64,000 nt of DNA from Candidatus Obscuribacterales bacterium (GCA_019747875.1 JAIEQI010000024.1:40430-104429), one strand, 5' to 3'; shown: positions 16,791-26,086, counted from the stretch's first letter. Numbers and translations are program-made. Notes: generated by a model not told the origin, from the sequence alone.

Positions 16791-19337
16791 ATGCCCTCGA
16801 CCAACAAGTCATTCAAATTGAAGAAGGCGCTGAACGAATTTCGACTCGCCGTAGCTAATGTAATAATCGGTTACGACCCTCATCCAGAGCGCCACACAAG
16901 AGATATCTGCGATATTTCTGATATTGCTGAATTATGCGACCAATATGCATTGATGATTCATTTGAATTGGCTAGGCACCAAGTGTGGTTTTCCTATATAC
17001 AAGCAAGCTATAGAAACGGAACAGCCAAGAGCACAGATAAAGCTGCTCCCGCTCTTAAGTTGGGCTTCACTAGCTGAAAGATATCCATTTCACTTGTATG
17101 AAACTTGCATATTGAAAGAACAGTCAATCAGCCATTTGTACTCCGTGCTGGATGAACTAATTCCCAGCGAGCTGGAGGTCGCTGGCGATCTGTATCAACA
17201 GATAATTTCAACTCCTCTTGCATTTTCTGACGGCAAGGTGTTAGGGCTGAGCAAGGCGGAACAAAGCAGAGTCGGTGGGGAGTTCTATACACCAAGATGG
17301 GTAGCAGATATAGCATTCGACTACTGGAGCAATTCGCTCCGTTCAAGCCTGGACGCAAATTCACTTTGTGAGCGTCAATCCTCAGAGAACGTATCTCCTG
17401 GTGAGGCTATGGGCGGACGGGACGTCCGCGCTCCATACGTGTCCCATTCGACCTTCGCAGAATCGTCACCTTGTGAACAGCAATCTTCAAAGAGCGATTC
17501 TCCTAATAAGGCTATGGGCGGACGGGACGTCCGCGCTCCATACGTGTTCCATTCGACTTTCGCAGAATCGTCACCTTGTGAACAGCAATCTTCAAAAAGC
17601 GTATCTCCCGGTGAGGCTATGGGCGGACGGGACGTCCGCGCTCCATACAAGCTATCGATCTACGATCCTTCCTGCGGTAGCGGCAATTTTCTTCTGGCTG
17701 CGGTTCGCAATGCCAAGAAGCGCGGACTGAACGATCCCGAATTTATTTCTTTCGTTGCAAATGCAATTCACGGTACTGATATTGATGGCAAAGCGATCGA
17801 ACTTGCGCGTGCGCTTGTATTGCTCCAGACCTGGACCTTGCTCGATGAAGCTAAAAGCAGTTTTGATGCGAACGAATTGCACAGTTCACTTAGCTTGAAT
17901 ATCAAAATTCAAGATTCGCTGTTAGCTGGATTGTCAGAGCAGCAAATGCGCAAATACGATCTTGTCATCACGAATCCGCCCTACATAAGCTTCGGCTCGA
18001 GAGACCAAGAAGCGCTTCCCAGCGACTGGCAACGGCTTTTGAAAACGAGGTTTCCAGCCTCGAGCGAATACAAAATTCGCTATTCTTCGATCTTTCAGGA
18101 AATCGGACTGGCAAGCACCAAACAAAATGGTCAGGCAATCTTCTTCGTCCCTGACGCATTCTTAACCGGAGGCTATTACCAAAAACTTCGCAATCATATT
18201 TTGACGAATACCCACATAGTAAGCCTCACCGAATTACCTGAGAAAACTATGCATGGCGTCAGCGTCGGAAGGTGGTGCCTTGCACAATACAATGTAACAG
18301 CGAATACCTGCATCGCACCCAACAGACAAGCCATTGAGACGCCGCCGCCACCATCGAGCCTCCATTCTGAACAAGAATCCGAGCGAGCCACGCTTGCCAC
18401 CGGTGCTGCAAAAAATGGAACCAGCGTAACGCTGCGGAGCTTCGCACATCTCGATAATCCGGACGAAGATTCAATACCAGTCGAATTTGAACTTCCCATG
18501 GCGACGCTCTTAAGCAAAGACAAAAATCGTTTCCAGCTACTCTTCTCAAAATACGATCAGGAAATAATCGAAGCGTGCAGCGAATTGAGTTTCTTGAGCA
18601 CCCTTCTGCAAGGACGTACAGGAATTAGAGCGAGGGCTGGTCAAAACAGTATCATCTGCGATCATCCGAAAAACTCTTATCACAGACCTGGTATCATATC
18701 CGGTTCCGAACTGAAACCTTATACGATCCATTGGTCTGGTCATTTCATCGAAGTAAATGCAGAAAAGCTTTTCGCTGGCGGCTTCGACAAAGATGTCATC
18801 AGCAATCCGAAGATTCTGGTAAGGCAAACTGGTGACTCGCTAATTGCTGCGATCGACTATGCTGGGCTCTACCACCTGAACAACGTGCACAGTTTCTCAA
18901 CGATAAAGAAGACTAGCTCGGCGCGAAAAACGACTATCACGACTAGCGGCGAGCAGCCGGAGAGAATTTGTGACAAGACCCTTGCCCAACTTGTTTGCCT
19001 TTTGAATTCCAGCTTTTACAAGTTCTTCTATGGACTGAAAACAAGAGAGCAAAAAATGGCACTTGCTCAAATAGATATCGAAACCGTTGAACACATGCCG
19101 ATACCAAATGATTTTCTTTCGGAAGCGAGCGAACTGCTCACACTCGCAGCGCAGATTAAAGAACTGACAGAAGCTAATCTAATGAAAGCTGTAGGAAAGA
19201 AAGCGGAAGACCATAAATTGGCTATAAGCCAAAAGCTATCGAAAGTCGACAAAATCATTTTTGACCTGTTTGCAATTACGAGTTCACAGCGAGCACACAT
19301 TGAAGAATCAACGGGGACAGCCCACTCCAGAGTTTAG
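16791..19337 (+). CDS. Eco57I/TaqI-like N6-adenine DNA methyltransferase with in-frame repeat insertion
   Basis: An 848-residue class I DNA methyltransferase. Motif I is YDPSCGSGNFLLAAV (Asp 292) and the catalytic motif IV is VITNPPYISFG (Asn 395). A TaqI-like specificity region follows, including PKILVRQTGDS and LYHLNNVHSF. It modifies adenine in a target that cannot be read from sequence. No restriction enzyme gene adjoins it and I see no nuclease motif in the protein, so it is probably an orphan methyltransferase. Residues about 193-286 are three 35-residue repeats that encode the chromosomal REP-like palindrome, ending five residues before motif I. Upstream lie an inverted repeat and AT-rich DNA. 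Confidence 0.85.
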   Translation: MPSTNKSFKLKKALNEFRLAVANVIIGYDPHPERHTRDICDISDIAELCDQYALMIHLNWLGTKCGFPIYKQAIETEQPRAQIKLLPLLSWASLAERYPFHLYETCILKEQSISHLYSVLDELIPSELEVAGDLYQQIISTPLAFSDGKVLGLSKAEQSRVGGEFYTPRWVADIAFDYWSNSLRSSLDANSLCERQSSENVSPGEAMGGRDVRAPYVSHSTFAESSPCEQQSSKSDSPNKAMGGRDVRAPYVFHSTFAESSPCEQQSSKSVSPGEAMGGRDVRAPYKLSIYDPSCGSGNFLLAAVRNAKKRGLNDPEFISFVANAIHGTDIDGKAIELARALVLLQTWTLLDEAKSSFDANELHSSLSLNIKIQDSLLAGLSEQQMRKYDLVITNPPYISFGSRDQEALPSDWQRLLKTRFPASSEYKIRYSSIFQEIGLASTKQNGQAIFFVPDAFLTGGYYQKLRNHILTNTHIVSLTELPEKTMHGVSVGRWCLAQYNVTANTCIAPNRQAIETPPPPSSLHSEQESERATLATGAAKNGTSVTLRSFAHLDNPDEDSIPVEFELPMATLLSKDKNRFQLLFSKYDQEIIEACSELSFLSTLLQGRTGIRARAGQNSIICDHPKNSYHRPGIISGSELKPYTIHWSGHFIEVNAEKLFAGGFDKDVISNPKILVRQTGDSLIAAIDYAGLYHLNNVHSFSTIKKTSSARKTTITTSGEQPERICDKTLAQLVCLLNSSFYKFFYGLKTREQKMALAQIDIETVEHMPIPNDFLSEASELLTLAAQIKELTEANLMKAVGKKAEDHKLAISQKLSKVDKIIFDLFAITSSQRAHIEESTGTAHSRV
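17368..17648 (+). repeat. 105-bp tandem repeat carrying the REP-like palindrome, inside a CDS
   Basis: Units begin at 17368, 17473 and 17578 (the third is 71 bp). The period is exactly 105 bp, a multiple of three, so each unit adds 35 residues in frame. Each holds ATGGGCGGACGGGACGTCCG plus CGCTCCATAC, starting at 17409, 17514 and 17619, and encodes the peptide MGGRDVRAPY. The DNA palindrome is the same one seen in intergenic copies. Confidence 0.95.
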
Positions 19338-19462
19338 CGGGATGCGATCCTAAACACAGGTTATTGGTGAGCTGCATCTAGTGGATTTAGATAAGCCAAA
19401 GCAGTAGACTTATTTAATCGATCTATTCGCTGTTTTGCCGCGCGCAGGAGCTTTCACAAAAA

Positions 19463-20950
19463 ATGGGTAATGGGTCCAAAATTATTTCCACGATGCTAAT
19501 CGCTGCAGTCCTGGTTTCAACGCCGAGCATGGTTTCAGCCAATAGTCTCAAAAAACTCTTGCAACCAGTGACGAAGGCAGCACAACCCGAAAAGCCCGAT
19601 ATTCGCGACAAGTGGGCAATTCTAGTCGGCGTTAACCGCTTCACCGATCAATCCATTCCCGGGCTGAAGTTCGCACAGAAAAGCTCCGCTGACCTTGCTC
19701 GAGCGCTGAAGGATCCGGACAGCGGTCACTTCGGTTTAGATCATGTACTCGTCGTAAACGGTCCCGAAGCCAGCAAAGAAGGGATTGACCGCTATCTTAA
19801 TGAATGGCTCTACAAAAAAGCATTGCCCTCGGATTTAGTTGTTATCTATTTCAATTCACGCCTGGCAAAGGGTCCCAACGGAGAAGTGATTGTTTGCGCC
19901 AACAACACAATGTTGGATGACCCAGCAAACACTGGCATCAATCTTATTGAATTACTGAAGTCGGCTAAACAACGAATCGGCTCCCAGAACATACTTGTAA
20001 TGCTGGATCTGTCTCCGACCAAAGAGGGAATCAAAACCGTCGAGGGTCAAGATCTCAAATCCATTGCCACTGCTACCGGTGTCACGATCTTTTCAGGGGC
20101 TGAACTTTATAAACCCGTTTTCGATGACCAGCAATCGATGCAATCTCGATTTGCGCATTTCCTGGTAGAGGCTATCAAGTCAGGTGGTGCAACATTTCCA
20201 ATAGCCATGGTCGCCGAATATGTCTGGCAAAAGGTTCAACAAGAAACGCAGGCAACACCAACTCAAGCTCAAACTCCAATTCTTGCACTGGCTTCAGAAC
20301 AATCGCAAACAACAACGATTCCGCTAGGCATAATGGTCAAGAGTTCTTTGCCACAGCAATCAATTTCGGTTGGTCACAAGCTGGATGATTTAGCAATGAA
20401 CCGACCGGACATCATTCCACCAAAAGCTACAACCATTGCTGGACCAGCAACACCGACAATAGGCGTGAAGATGCAGTCTCGAAATCCTGCTGGAACTAGC
20501 TCAGCTGCAAAACCGGCATCTGCCACCGGTGCCGGTGCTAATGCGACGGACAAAAACAAAATAGCGGCCGTGCCTCCCGCGGCCGCTAAGACCGCCGCCA
20601 CAGGCAAGACAGCCGCCCCCGCCAAGCCTGCAGAGGAAGAAGAGGACGACAGCTTCGATCCTAATCTCGATTTCGGTCCTTATATGACCAAGATGAAGCA
20701 AGACATCCAAAAGAAATGGCAGATGCCGAAGGGTCTTGAGAGCAGACGGGTCACAACTGTTTTCAGCATCATGCGCGACGGCAAAATTGCTAACATATCG
20801 ATTACCGAAGGGTCAGGAAACGAGGCAGTTGACAAGTCGGCGCTAGCGGCTCTCGATGCCGCATCCCCCCTGGATCCACTGCCGAAAGGCGCACCTCCGT
20901 CAGTGGATATCAAGTACGTTTTCGACTGGAAAACACGTCAGGGAAACTAA
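19463..20950 (+). CDS. Caspase-fold (catalytically degenerate) / TonB C-terminal fusion protein
   Basis: A 495-residue exported protein: signal peptide (about 1-27), a caspase/peptidase-C14-like domain (about 48-260), an Ala/Pro/Lys-rich linker (about 330-400) and a TonB-type C-terminal domain (about 405-493: YMTKMKQDIQKKWQMP ... VTTVFSIMRDGKIANISITE). The caspase fold is suggested by KWAILVGVNRFTD, the LKFAQKSSADLARAL helix and SDLVVIYF. The position of the catalytic His motif (SGHG) reads NSRL and the catalytic Cys site (DACHSG) reads DLSPTK, so the protease is probably dead. It may act as a periplasmic binding or scaffold protein. The next gene starts four bases downstream. Confidence 0.7.
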   Translation: MGNGSKIISTMLIAAVLVSTPSMVSANSLKKLLQPVTKAAQPEKPDIRDKWAILVGVNRFTDQSIPGLKFAQKSSADLARALKDPDSGHFGLDHVLVVNGPEASKEGIDRYLNEWLYKKALPSDLVVIYFNSRLAKGPNGEVIVCANNTMLDDPANTGINLIELLKSAKQRIGSQNILVMLDLSPTKEGIKTVEGQDLKSIATATGVTIFSGAELYKPVFDDQQSMQSRFAHFLVEAIKSGGATFPIAMVAEYVWQKVQQETQATPTQAQTPILALASEQSQTTTIPLGIMVKSSLPQQSISVGHKLDDLAMNRPDIIPPKATTIAGPATPTIGVKMQSRNPAGTSSAAKPASATGAGANATDKNKIAAVPPAAAKTAATGKTAAPAKPAEEEEDDSFDPNLDFGPYMTKMKQDIQKKWQMPKGLESRRVTTVFSIMRDGKIANISITEGSGNEAVDKSALAALDAASPLDPLPKGAPPSVDIKYVFDWKTRQGN

Positions 20951-20954
20951 AATC

Positions 20955-21521
20955 ATGGATGATGGCGACAAACCAAATTCGAGTCCGACTAGCCCCGCCG
21001 CTCCTTTGATAGAGAAACTGCCCCCAAGCGTGCGCAGCGTGGTCGAAGACTACTTCGGCGTGACTCGCTCACTTCTGCTTGCTCCAATCGTTTTTTATCG
21101 CGGCATGGACAAGGAAGGCGGCTTCAAGCACCCCGTTATCTATCTAGCCATCAGCAGTGGAGCAAGCGCCTTGCTTGCCGGAATTTTGACTCTGCATCCG
21201 CTCTCGATTCCAGCGACCCTGGCAACAAGCATGATGCTGACCTTCGCCGCCAGTGGAATCGCGTTCGGTCTATCGAGGGCAATGGGCGGTAAGGGTAGTT
21301 TCGAAGCGACGTTCAAGGTCTATGCATACTCATCCTGCCTGACAATTTTGTCTGCCATCCCTCTCCTGAACCTGCTCTCCATCTTCTGGATTGCCGCCCT
21401 CAACTTCTACGGACTGAGGGAGGTGCAAGAGCGTGGAACGCTGAGAACCGCCGTGATTATTATGCTTACGAGCATGCTGCTGACGGTTTTGTCGGTAGCC
21501 CACTACTTACACATTTTTTAA
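20955..21521 (+). CDS. Yip1-like integral membrane protein
   Basis: A 188-residue protein with a 25-residue polar N-terminus, then RSVVEDYFGVTRSLLLAPIVFYRGM, a stretch typical of bacterial Yip1-domain proteins, and five hydrophobic helices. The conserved 'FEATFKVYAYSS' and 'FWIAALNFYGLREVQ' segments also fit Yip1. Function in bacteria is unknown. The open frame extends 33 codons into the preceding gene, but the ATG at 20955, four bases after that gene's stop, is the sensible start. It forms an operon with the caspase/TonB fusion gene. Confidence 0.7.
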   Translation: MDDGDKPNSSPTSPAAPLIEKLPPSVRSVVEDYFGVTRSLLLAPIVFYRGMDKEGGFKHPVIYLAISSGASALLAGILTLHPLSIPATLATSMMLTFAASGIAFGLSRAMGGKGSFEATFKVYAYSSCLTILSAIPLLNLLSIFWIAALNFYGLREVQERGTLRTAVIIMLTSMLLTVLSVAHYLHIF

Positions 21522-21679
21522 GCCTGGCAAGTATTTCCAGCATTTAAGGTTCCGACTACGTAGAAACCACATTGACGATCTAGTCATTAAAAGAATAAGC
21601 TGGTGAATGGTGAGAGTAATTAAATCACCTTTTGAAAAACAACTTAGTAGTCCACCAAGCTGAGAGATAAGAGGGTTTT

Positions 21680-22165
21680 ATGGCAGACAGACCAGAGGAT
21701 AGACAACCTCTAGAAAACGTAAATGCTAAGGACGATTCCACCAGCGAAGCGCTGAGGGAAGCGGCTCGTGATGGTGCGACCGGTTCCTATGACAAAGCAA
21801 GCAAGCTTCCGGATGTTTGTGAAAAGGGGTTAGGATGCAGAACCCTCAATGAACTTCATAGCACCGTTGATGCTATACAAGATCAGCGCAGACCAGTACT
21901 GCCCGAGGTTGAAAAACGAGGGACTGCAGCTGGTTTGAACTCAAAAGAAGTGGAAAATTTGTCCCAGACAGTCAAAGACAATATGACCTACGCACAGAAT
22001 GTTCGTGAGCTCGATAGGTGCATGGCCAACATTTGCAAGCTATCCGGTAACGGTCACGAGTATGTAAGTCCAAACTTCTCAGACCTTGACAAAGATGGAG
22101 TTCAGCAACTCTTTGGATCGTTAAACAAGATTGTGTCCGACTACACAAAGAGGCTGGAACCCTAA
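21680..22165 (+). CDS. Unknown soluble protein
   Basis: A 161-residue, hydrophilic, mostly helical protein with four cysteines but no recognised domain. The C-terminal 'SPNFSDLDKDGVQQLFGSLNK' faintly resembles an EF-hand loop (DLDKDG) but only one is present. AGAGGG lies eight bases before the ATG and a clear terminator follows, so it is a single-gene unit. Confidence 0.6.
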   Translation: MADRPEDRQPLENVNAKDDSTSEALREAARDGATGSYDKASKLPDVCEKGLGCRTLNELHSTVDAIQDQRRPVLPEVEKRGTAAGLNSKEVENLSQTVKDNMTYAQNVRELDRCMANICKLSGNGHEYVSPNFSDLDKDGVQQLFGSLNKIVSDYTKRLEP

Positions 22166-22196
22166 TTTTCCGTCATCATTGACTAAAAGCTACTGC

Positions 22197-22230
22197 AAGG
22201 TCCGGCCAAAAGCCGGACCTTGTACTTTTT
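22197..22230 (+). terminator. Rho-independent terminator
   Basis: A perfect 10-bp stem, AAGGTCCGGC / GCCGGACCTT, with a 5-base loop CAAAA, followed by GTACTTTTT. It ends the transcript of the 161-residue protein gene. Confidence 0.9.
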
Positions 22231-22319
22231 CTTCACATCCGGCGCCTGACGGCTTGGACTAGATCCCGCTTGTGCTATCATTGTCAGCCGTATTTGCATA
22301 TGATTGGGAATTCCTAGCC

Positions 22320-22586
22320 GTGCCTAGAATAAAATCCGCTATTAAAAGAGTCGACGTTGCCGAGCGCAACCGCGAGCGTAACCGCTCCTGGAAATCCGCT
22401 GTTCGCACTGCGCGCAACAAAGTCGAAGAGTCCCTCAAGAAAGCCGACAAGAACACACTTGCTGGCTCGATAAGCGAAGCGTTTTCGGTAATCGATTGCG
22501 CCGTTGCAAAGGGAATCCTTCACAAAAACACCGCGGCTCGTCGCAAAGCCAGAATGATTAAAGCAGTCCGCAAGTCCGCTGGCTAA
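22320..22586 (+). CDS. rpsT: 30S ribosomal protein S20
   Basis: An 88-residue, very basic helical protein that binds 16S rRNA in the body of the small subunit. The start PRIKSAIKRVDVAERNRERN and the C-terminal IDCAVAKGILHKNTAARRKA are diagnostic of S20. The start is GTG at 22320: the frame is open 16 codons further upstream, but the family begins at this point. The Shine-Dalgarno sequence is poor (GGGAA). A 9-bp stem-loop separates it from murC. Confidence 0.93.
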   Translation: MPRIKSAIKRVDVAERNRERNRSWKSAVRTARNKVEESLKKADKNTLAGSISEAFSVIDCAVAKGILHKNTAARRKARMIKAVRKSAG

Positions 22587-22644
22587 AGCCTCGTACTCGC
22601 TCGCTCTGCATTTAACAACGGTTTTGCATTGGTTTAGCATACAA

Positions 22645-22678
22645 AATCTCTGCCTGGGTTATTCTGGCTGCAGAGATT
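22645..22678 (+). terminator. Stem-loop between rpsT and murC
   Basis: AATCTCTGC (22645-22653) pairs perfectly with GCAGAGATT (22670-22678) across a 16-base loop. There is no strong T run, so it may be a weak terminator, an attenuator or an mRNA-stabilising hairpin. Confidence 0.45.
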
Positions 22679-22699
22679 GTTTAGTGCGAGGATTTCAAC

Positions 22700-24190
22700 T
22701 TGGAAATTGATACCAGCCGCTCATTAGAGGCCGCAGCCGGAGTAAATCGGCTCGACACAAAGGAAAGGCCGAGCCTGGGATCAATCGATGGACCAATTCA
22801 CTTCGTAGGAATTGGCGGCATTGGAATGTCAGCACTAGCTCGCTTGCTGCTTGCTGACGGCAGCGCTGTTTCCGGGTCGGACAAAGCCGCCAGCGAGATC
22901 ACCGAAGAGCTAAGCTCCCTGGGAGCACAAGTTTTCGTCGGCCACCAGGCCGAAAACGTGGGCAAAGCGAAAGCAATCGTCCTATCGACCGCCATCAATA
23001 AAGAGAATCCAGAGTTGGCAGCTGCACTTGAAAAAGAGCTGCCCGTTTACCACCGCTCTGAAGTTCTTGCGTATTTAGCCTCTAAGAAGAAACTGCTTGC
23101 CATCTCGGGAACGCACGGCAAGACAACTACAACAGGCATGCTAGCTGAAGTATTGCTCGACAGCGGTAAGGATCCTTCGGTGGTTGTAGGCGGTATTTTC
23201 GCGCGCATGAAATCAAATGCACATGCAGGCAAAGGCGAGCACTTCGTCGCAGAAGCCGACGAATCGGACCGCACTCATGCCTCGATGGTTTCAGACATTG
23301 CTGTTGTAACCAACATCGAACCCGATCACATGGAGAACTACCCGGGCGGATTGGAGCAGATTCTGCAGACGATGGCGTCGTTTGCAAACAACGCTAATCG
23401 CTGTGTCGTCCTTTGCAGCGACGATCCTGGATGCTTGAAATTAATGCCCTTGTTGCAAAAGCGCATTGTGACCTATGGAGAGATGCCTTACTCGTTGCCG
23501 AATAAGGGTGAACAAAGTCCAGACTATAGGCTCAAATTGGTGGACGATACCACTTTCAGTGTCACCCACCACGGCACGGAGCTTGGCAATGTAACTTTGT
23601 CAGTTCCCGGCAAACACAATAAATTGAACGCACTAGCGACACTCGTGGTCGCCCTTGAGTGCGGCGTGGCATTTAAAGATGCGGCAGATGCGCTCTCAAA
23701 ATTCAGAGGAGTTGCACGCCGATTTGATTTAGTGGGCAGTGCGCACGACATCCTCGTGATCGATGACTACGGTCACCATCCCACAGAAGTGCGTGCAACA
23801 CTGGAAGCCGCACAGCAGTTTCGCACACGTGAAAAGCCAAACGGTCGCATCGTCATCGTGTTCCAGCCGCACCAGCCTGGACGCCTGCGGGATCTTTGGG
23901 ATGATTTTGTCGAAGCATTCAAAGAATCCGATCTTCTGCTTTTAACCGATATCTATGTCGCCCGCGGAGGCAACATAGAAGGAATAAGTTCGGAGAAATT
24001 CAGCAAAGTAGTAAAACACCATCAAGTACACTACTTGCCTGGTGCCAGCAACGAATTAGCGCCAAAAATCAAAGCACATTTGAAACCCGGCGACATTGTC
24101 CTAACGGTTGGCGCCGGCGACATAACAAACGTTGGAAGAGCATTGCTCAAGTTACTTCAAGATGAAGGTGTCAATGGAAGAAACGTCTAA
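22700..24190 (+). CDS. murC: UDP-N-acetylmuramate--L-alanine ligase
   Basis: A 496-residue Mur ligase that adds L-alanine to UDP-MurNAc, the first peptide step of cytoplasmic peptidoglycan precursor synthesis. Motifs: FVGIGGIGMSALARLLL (UDP-sugar site), the ATP loop ISGTHGKTTTTGML, AEADESD, TNIEPDHMENY, and the C-terminal DDYGHHPTEVRATL. Length is normal, with a 30-residue N-terminal extension. The start is TTG with GAGGA seven bases upstream. It overlaps murB by 17 bases, heading a murC-murB-ddl operon. In many bacteria this cluster continues to ftsQ-ftsA-ftsZ; here it continues to a sensor kinase. Confidence 0.95.
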   Translation: MEIDTSRSLEAAAGVNRLDTKERPSLGSIDGPIHFVGIGGIGMSALARLLLADGSAVSGSDKAASEITEELSSLGAQVFVGHQAENVGKAKAIVLSTAINKENPELAAALEKELPVYHRSEVLAYLASKKKLLAISGTHGKTTTTGMLAEVLLDSGKDPSVVVGGIFARMKSNAHAGKGEHFVAEADESDRTHASMVSDIAVVTNIEPDHMENYPGGLEQILQTMASFANNANRCVVLCSDDPGCLKLMPLLQKRIVTYGEMPYSLPNKGEQSPDYRLKLVDDTTFSVTHHGTELGNVTLSVPGKHNKLNALATLVVALECGVAFKDAADALSKFRGVARRFDLVGSAHDILVIDDYGHHPTEVRATLEAAQQFRTREKPNGRIVIVFQPHQPGRLRDLWDDFVEAFKESDLLLLTDIYVARGGNIEGISSEKFSKVVKHHQVHYLPGASNELAPKIKAHLKPGDIVLTVGAGDITNVGRALLKLLQDEGVNGRNV

Positions 24191-25079
24191 TTCACCCTTA
24201 TGGCGATTTTCCACCATGAAGGTTGGTGGCGAAGCTACTCGTTTGTGCCAACCTGGTTCCGCTGAAGAACTGATTGAGTTAGTCGAAAAGTTGAATAACA
24301 AGCAAGAGCCCTGGTATATCCTGGGTGGCGGGTCCAATACGCTCATATCCTCAGAAGGCGTTGACGGGACGGTTATTAGAATGACGCAAATGACCAAACT
24401 CGCTACGCCAGAGCCTGATGTTCTAATCGCTGATGCCGGAGCTAGACTGCCGCACCTGGCAAAATATGCGGCAGGCTTGGGTTTGTCCGGATTGGAGTTT
24501 GCCGTTGGGATACCGGGCACCGTTGGCGGTGCTGTAGTAATGAACGCCGGTGCGCATGGCAGCTGCATGGCGAATGTGGTCGAGTCAGTAGAGGTTCTCA
24601 ATTCTGAATCTGGAAAAATAAGCACATGGAGCAAAGACGATCTTAAGTTCGTGTATCGGAACTCCGCAATCGATCCCGCCAAGGATATCGTCATATCCGC
24701 ACGTTTGCGGCTCCAGCCTGGCTCGCAAGAACAGATTACTGCGATCACTCAGCACAACGAAGAATACAGATGGCGCACACAGCCTCTAGGTTGGCCGAAC
24801 CTCGGAAGCACCTTCAAGAATCCACTGCCTGAGAAATCGGCAGGCTTGCTTCTGGATCAATCTGGCGCCAAACAGTTCAAAGAAGGCAACGCAGCCGTAT
24901 CGGCAATTCACGCCAATTTCGTCATCAATCTTGGTGGCGCCACCACTAAAGAAGTGGTTCAACTCTTGAAGAGAATGCAAGAAACAGTCCAGGAAAACCA
25001 TGGTCTGCGTTTGCATCCTGAATGGAAAACCTTGGGTAAATTCTCCGAAAATATCGCAGAGATCTGGAATGGTGAGTAA
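24174..25079 (+). CDS. murB: UDP-N-acetylenolpyruvoylglucosamine reductase
   Basis: A 301-residue FAD enzyme that reduces UDP-GlcNAc-enolpyruvate to UDP-MurNAc with NADPH. Motifs: the FAD-binding ILGGGSNTLIS, GLEFAVGIPGTVGGAVVMNAG, KFVYRNS, and GSTFKNP carrying the serine acid catalyst, plus a late HPEWKTLG with the conserved Glu. It has type I/II-like features but is shorter than E. coli MurB. The frame is open from 24132, but the ATG at 24174 follows GAAGGTG and is preferred. It overlaps murC by 17 bases and its TAA overlaps the ddl ATG (TAATG). Confidence 0.95.
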   Translation: MEETSNSPLWRFSTMKVGGEATRLCQPGSAEELIELVEKLNNKQEPWYILGGGSNTLISSEGVDGTVIRMTQMTKLATPEPDVLIADAGARLPHLAKYAAGLGLSGLEFAVGIPGTVGGAVVMNAGAHGSCMANVVESVEVLNSESGKISTWSKDDLKFVYRNSAIDPAKDIVISARLRLQPGSQEQITAITQHNEEYRWRTQPLGWPNLGSTFKNPLPEKSAGLLLDQSGAKQFKEGNAAVSAIHANFVINLGGATTKEVVQLLKRMQETVQENHGLRLHPEWKTLGKFSENIAEIWNGE

Positions 25080-26062
25080 TGAAGAAAGCAGCTAGCATCA
25101 ATAAGAAAACAAAAATCGCCGTGCTTTGCGGAGGCATGTCGAACGAACGAGAAGTCTCATTGCGTTCTGGCAAAAATTGCCTGGCAGCGCTCCACCGGCT
25201 CGGTTATGAGAATGCGGATTTTGTTGATGTAACTAAAGATCTAGCATCGGAATTGCGAGCCAAAGGTACCGAAGTTGCGCTCATGGCTCTGCACGGAAAA
25301 TATGGAGAAGATGGCGCTGTCCAGGGAATGTTGGAACTGCTCGGTATCCCTTATACCGGCTCCGGCGTTCTTGCTAGCGCGCTTGCTATGAGCAAACCGC
25401 TCACCAAGAAATTGCTCTCGGCTAGCAACATTCCTTATGCTCCGACGATTGTTGTAACCGAACACGACAAAGAACGCATTGATGAGATACTGGCGTCCAT
25501 CGGCTGGTTGCCCGTGATGCTCAAGCCCATAAACGAGGGCTCCTCGGTAGGTGTTCATAAAATCACGGAAAAATCGCAAATCAAACAAAAGCTGGTAGAA
25601 ACGATCAATGAGTTTGGTGGAGCGCTTTTAGAAAAGTTCGTCAAAGGACAAGAAATCACAATCGGTGTCCTGGAGGAACCAGCTTCCAAACGCAATGGCA
25701 AGGATCCAATTTGGGCACTGCCGATTTTGGAATTGCGCCCGAAATCAAAAGCCGGATTTTATGACTACGAAGCAAAATACACGAAGGGAATGACTGAGTT
25801 CATTTTACCTGCTGAACTTTCCGAGGATGTTACAAGCGTCTGTCAGGAAACAGCTGTCGCTACATTTAAAGCACTGAACTGCAGTGGTTATGCCCGGGTC
25901 GATATGATCGTTGATAGCGAAGGTCAGCCGTTCGTGCTCGAAGTAAACACATTACCTGGTATGACCGACACATCCGATCTGCCGGCAATGGCAGAGCATA
26001 TTGGTATCAGCTACGATCAGCTGGTTGAACGAATTCTGCTTAGCGCGGGATTGGATAAGTAA
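25079..26062 (+). CDS. ddl: D-alanine--D-alanine ligase
   Basis: A 327-residue ATP-grasp enzyme that makes the D-Ala-D-Ala terminus of the peptidoglycan stem. Motifs: IAVLCGGMSNEREVSLRSG at the N-terminus, ALHGKYGEDGAVQG, IPYTGSGVLASALAMSK, VMLKPINEGSSVGVH, LLEKFVKGQEITIGVLE, and LEVNTLPGMTDTSDLP. All family positions looked for are intact. The start codon overlaps the murB stop by one base, so translation is coupled. Confidence 0.96.
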   Translation: MKKAASINKKTKIAVLCGGMSNEREVSLRSGKNCLAALHRLGYENADFVDVTKDLASELRAKGTEVALMALHGKYGEDGAVQGMLELLGIPYTGSGVLASALAMSKPLTKKLLSASNIPYAPTIVVTEHDKERIDEILASIGWLPVMLKPINEGSSVGVHKITEKSQIKQKLVETINEFGGALLEKFVKGQEITIGVLEEPASKRNGKDPIWALPILELRPKSKAGFYDYEAKYTKGMTEFILPAELSEDVTSVCQETAVATFKALNCSGYARVDMIVDSEGQPFVLEVNTLPGMTDTSDLPAMAEHIGISYDQLVERILLSAGLDK

Positions 26063-26086
26063 TAGAACAAAAGCCAGGGAATCCTC

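Noticed and set aside
16791..19337. Part of a BREX, DISARM or restriction-modification system
   Set aside because: Neighbours are rsmI and the caspase/TonB gene. No pglZ, brxL, helicase or nuclease gene is near, so an orphan methyltransferase is the plain reading.
21680..22165. EF-hand calcium protein
   Set aside because: Only one DxDxDG-like loop is present, without the flanking helices or a partner loop.
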